Shown piece after piece: positions 63,545 to 64,000 of a stretch of DNA of 64,000 nucleotides. Source of the stretch: Nonomuraea sp. NEAU-A123 (GTDB lineage: Bacteria > Actinomycetota > Actinomycetes > Streptosporangiales > Streptosporangiaceae); the NCBI RefSeq assembly GCF_018603905.1, contig NZ_JAHFZZ010000010.1, positions 186,001 to 250,000 of the forward strand. Direction: 5' to 3'. Every line of letters starts with the position of its first letter. The stretch's first letter is position 1. The translations under genes were made by a program, and so were the position numbers. The notes beneath the pieces were generated by a model. The model saw only the letters and a list, made by a program, of their open reading frames with translations, searched no databases and had not been told where the DNA came from.

Positions 63545-64000
63545 ATGTCGAACCGATTCCTGTCCGCCCTGGTGGGGGCCGCCGTCCTGACGGCCACGCT
63601 GGCGGGGGGCGGCCCGGCCGCGGCCAGCGCCACCACCTGCGCGGACGCGCCGGACGCGCCGGTCATCAAGGGTGCGGTCTTCAACGACCCCGTGGGCGGC
63701 GACGCGGCGGCCATCGTCCGGCGCCTCTGCGGCCTGATCCACCAGACCCCGGCCGGCGCCCGGATCCAGGTCGCCCACTTCGTCATGTCCGGCCAGGCCG
63801 GCACGGACTTCGCCGGCGAGCTGATCAAGGCGCACCAGCGCGGGGTCGAGGTGCGGGTGATCCTGGACGGCGACTCGCGCGGCGCGACCGTGGCGTCGCA
63901 ACTGGCGACCGCGCTCGGCACGGACCTCTCCGCGGGCTCCTGGCTGCACGTCTGCACCGGCCCGCCGTCGGGCGGCACGGCGGCCTGCATCGGCAGCAAG
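63545..64000 (+). CDS. secreted phospholipase D-like protein, 3' end outside window
   Basis: The first 152 residues are visible. A Sec signal peptide (NRFLSALVGAAVLTATLAGG) is followed by a mature N-terminus with several cysteines and a PLD-like first half (IQVAHFVMSGQAGTDFAGEL, GVEVRVILDGDS). No H-x-K motif is reached before the window ends, so the assignment rests on fold-like pattern. AAGGAG precedes ATG 63545. It could act on external phosphodiesters and be linked to the importer. Confidence 0.65.
   Translation, partial: MSNRFLSALVGAAVLTATLAGGGPAAASATTCADAPDAPVIKGAVFNDPVGGDAAAIVRRLCGLIHQTPAGARIQVAHFVMSGQAGTDFAGELIKAHQRGVEVRVILDGDSRGATVASQLATALGTDLSAGSWLHVCTGPPSGGTAACIGSK

Overview
The window is high-GC DNA with strong third-position GC bias, frequent GTG starts, WXG100/ESX (type VII) secretion genes, a SARP/AfsR regulator and XRE-DUF regulatory modules. 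Together these point to a filamentous actinomycete, most likely Streptosporangiaceae (Nonomuraea-like). The genus is an inference from gene content. No rRNA, tRNA, CRISPR array or transposase was recognised.

Layout. 1-5.1 kb: a partial helix-turn-helix protein, an esterase, a stub of an SRPBCC/AHSA1 gene and a large SARP-NTPase regulator. 5.2-10.2 kb: a tightly overlapping minus-strand operon (YtrA-type GntR regulator, ABC ATPase, ABC permease, S41 protease, PAF-acetylhydrolase-like hydrolase). 10.3-15.8 kb: a MazG-like pyrophosphohydrolase, a two-component system, a second acetylhydrolase paralogue, a MarR regulator, a class IV aminotransferase and an alpha/beta hydrolase behind an operator-bearing, apparently leaderless promoter. 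15.8-23.6 kb: a type VII-flavoured envelope cluster. It holds a WXG-motif membrane protein with an EspC-like partner, a YbaB protein, a propeller/fibronectin surface protein, a DUF58 protein and a transglutaminase-like protein that has lost all three triad residues. 24-27.1 kb: ilvA between two direct copies of a vapBC module; the second antitoxin is frameshifted. 27.1-29.9 kb: a five-gene XRE/DUF6879 module whose two promoter regions share an 18-bp element. 30-36.7 kb: a DUF5996 protein, a GntR-controlled amino acid/amine permease plus nitrilase, and an orphan FtsX-type half permease.

36.8-55.3 kb is the centrepiece, an ESX-like type VII secretion locus with EccB, EccC, EccD and mycosin (MycP). 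It has two WXG100 proteins, several longer WXG/PPE-like proteins, a YbaB protein, a membrane-anchored protein kinase that looks catalytically dead, and a WXG-lytic transglycosylase fusion with its own winged-helix regulator. EccA and EccE were not found in the window. 55.3-64 kb is a LacI-controlled operon with an ABC importer of the oligopeptide/nickel type, two companion proteins of unknown role, and the start of a secreted phospholipase D-like protein.

Working together: the type VII machinery would export the WXG/PPE-like proteins, mycosin would process secreted or machine components, and the SLT fusion could open peptidoglycan. The 15.8-23.6 kb cluster probably acts at the same envelope. 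The LacI operon is a self-contained uptake unit with a perfect 18-bp operator.
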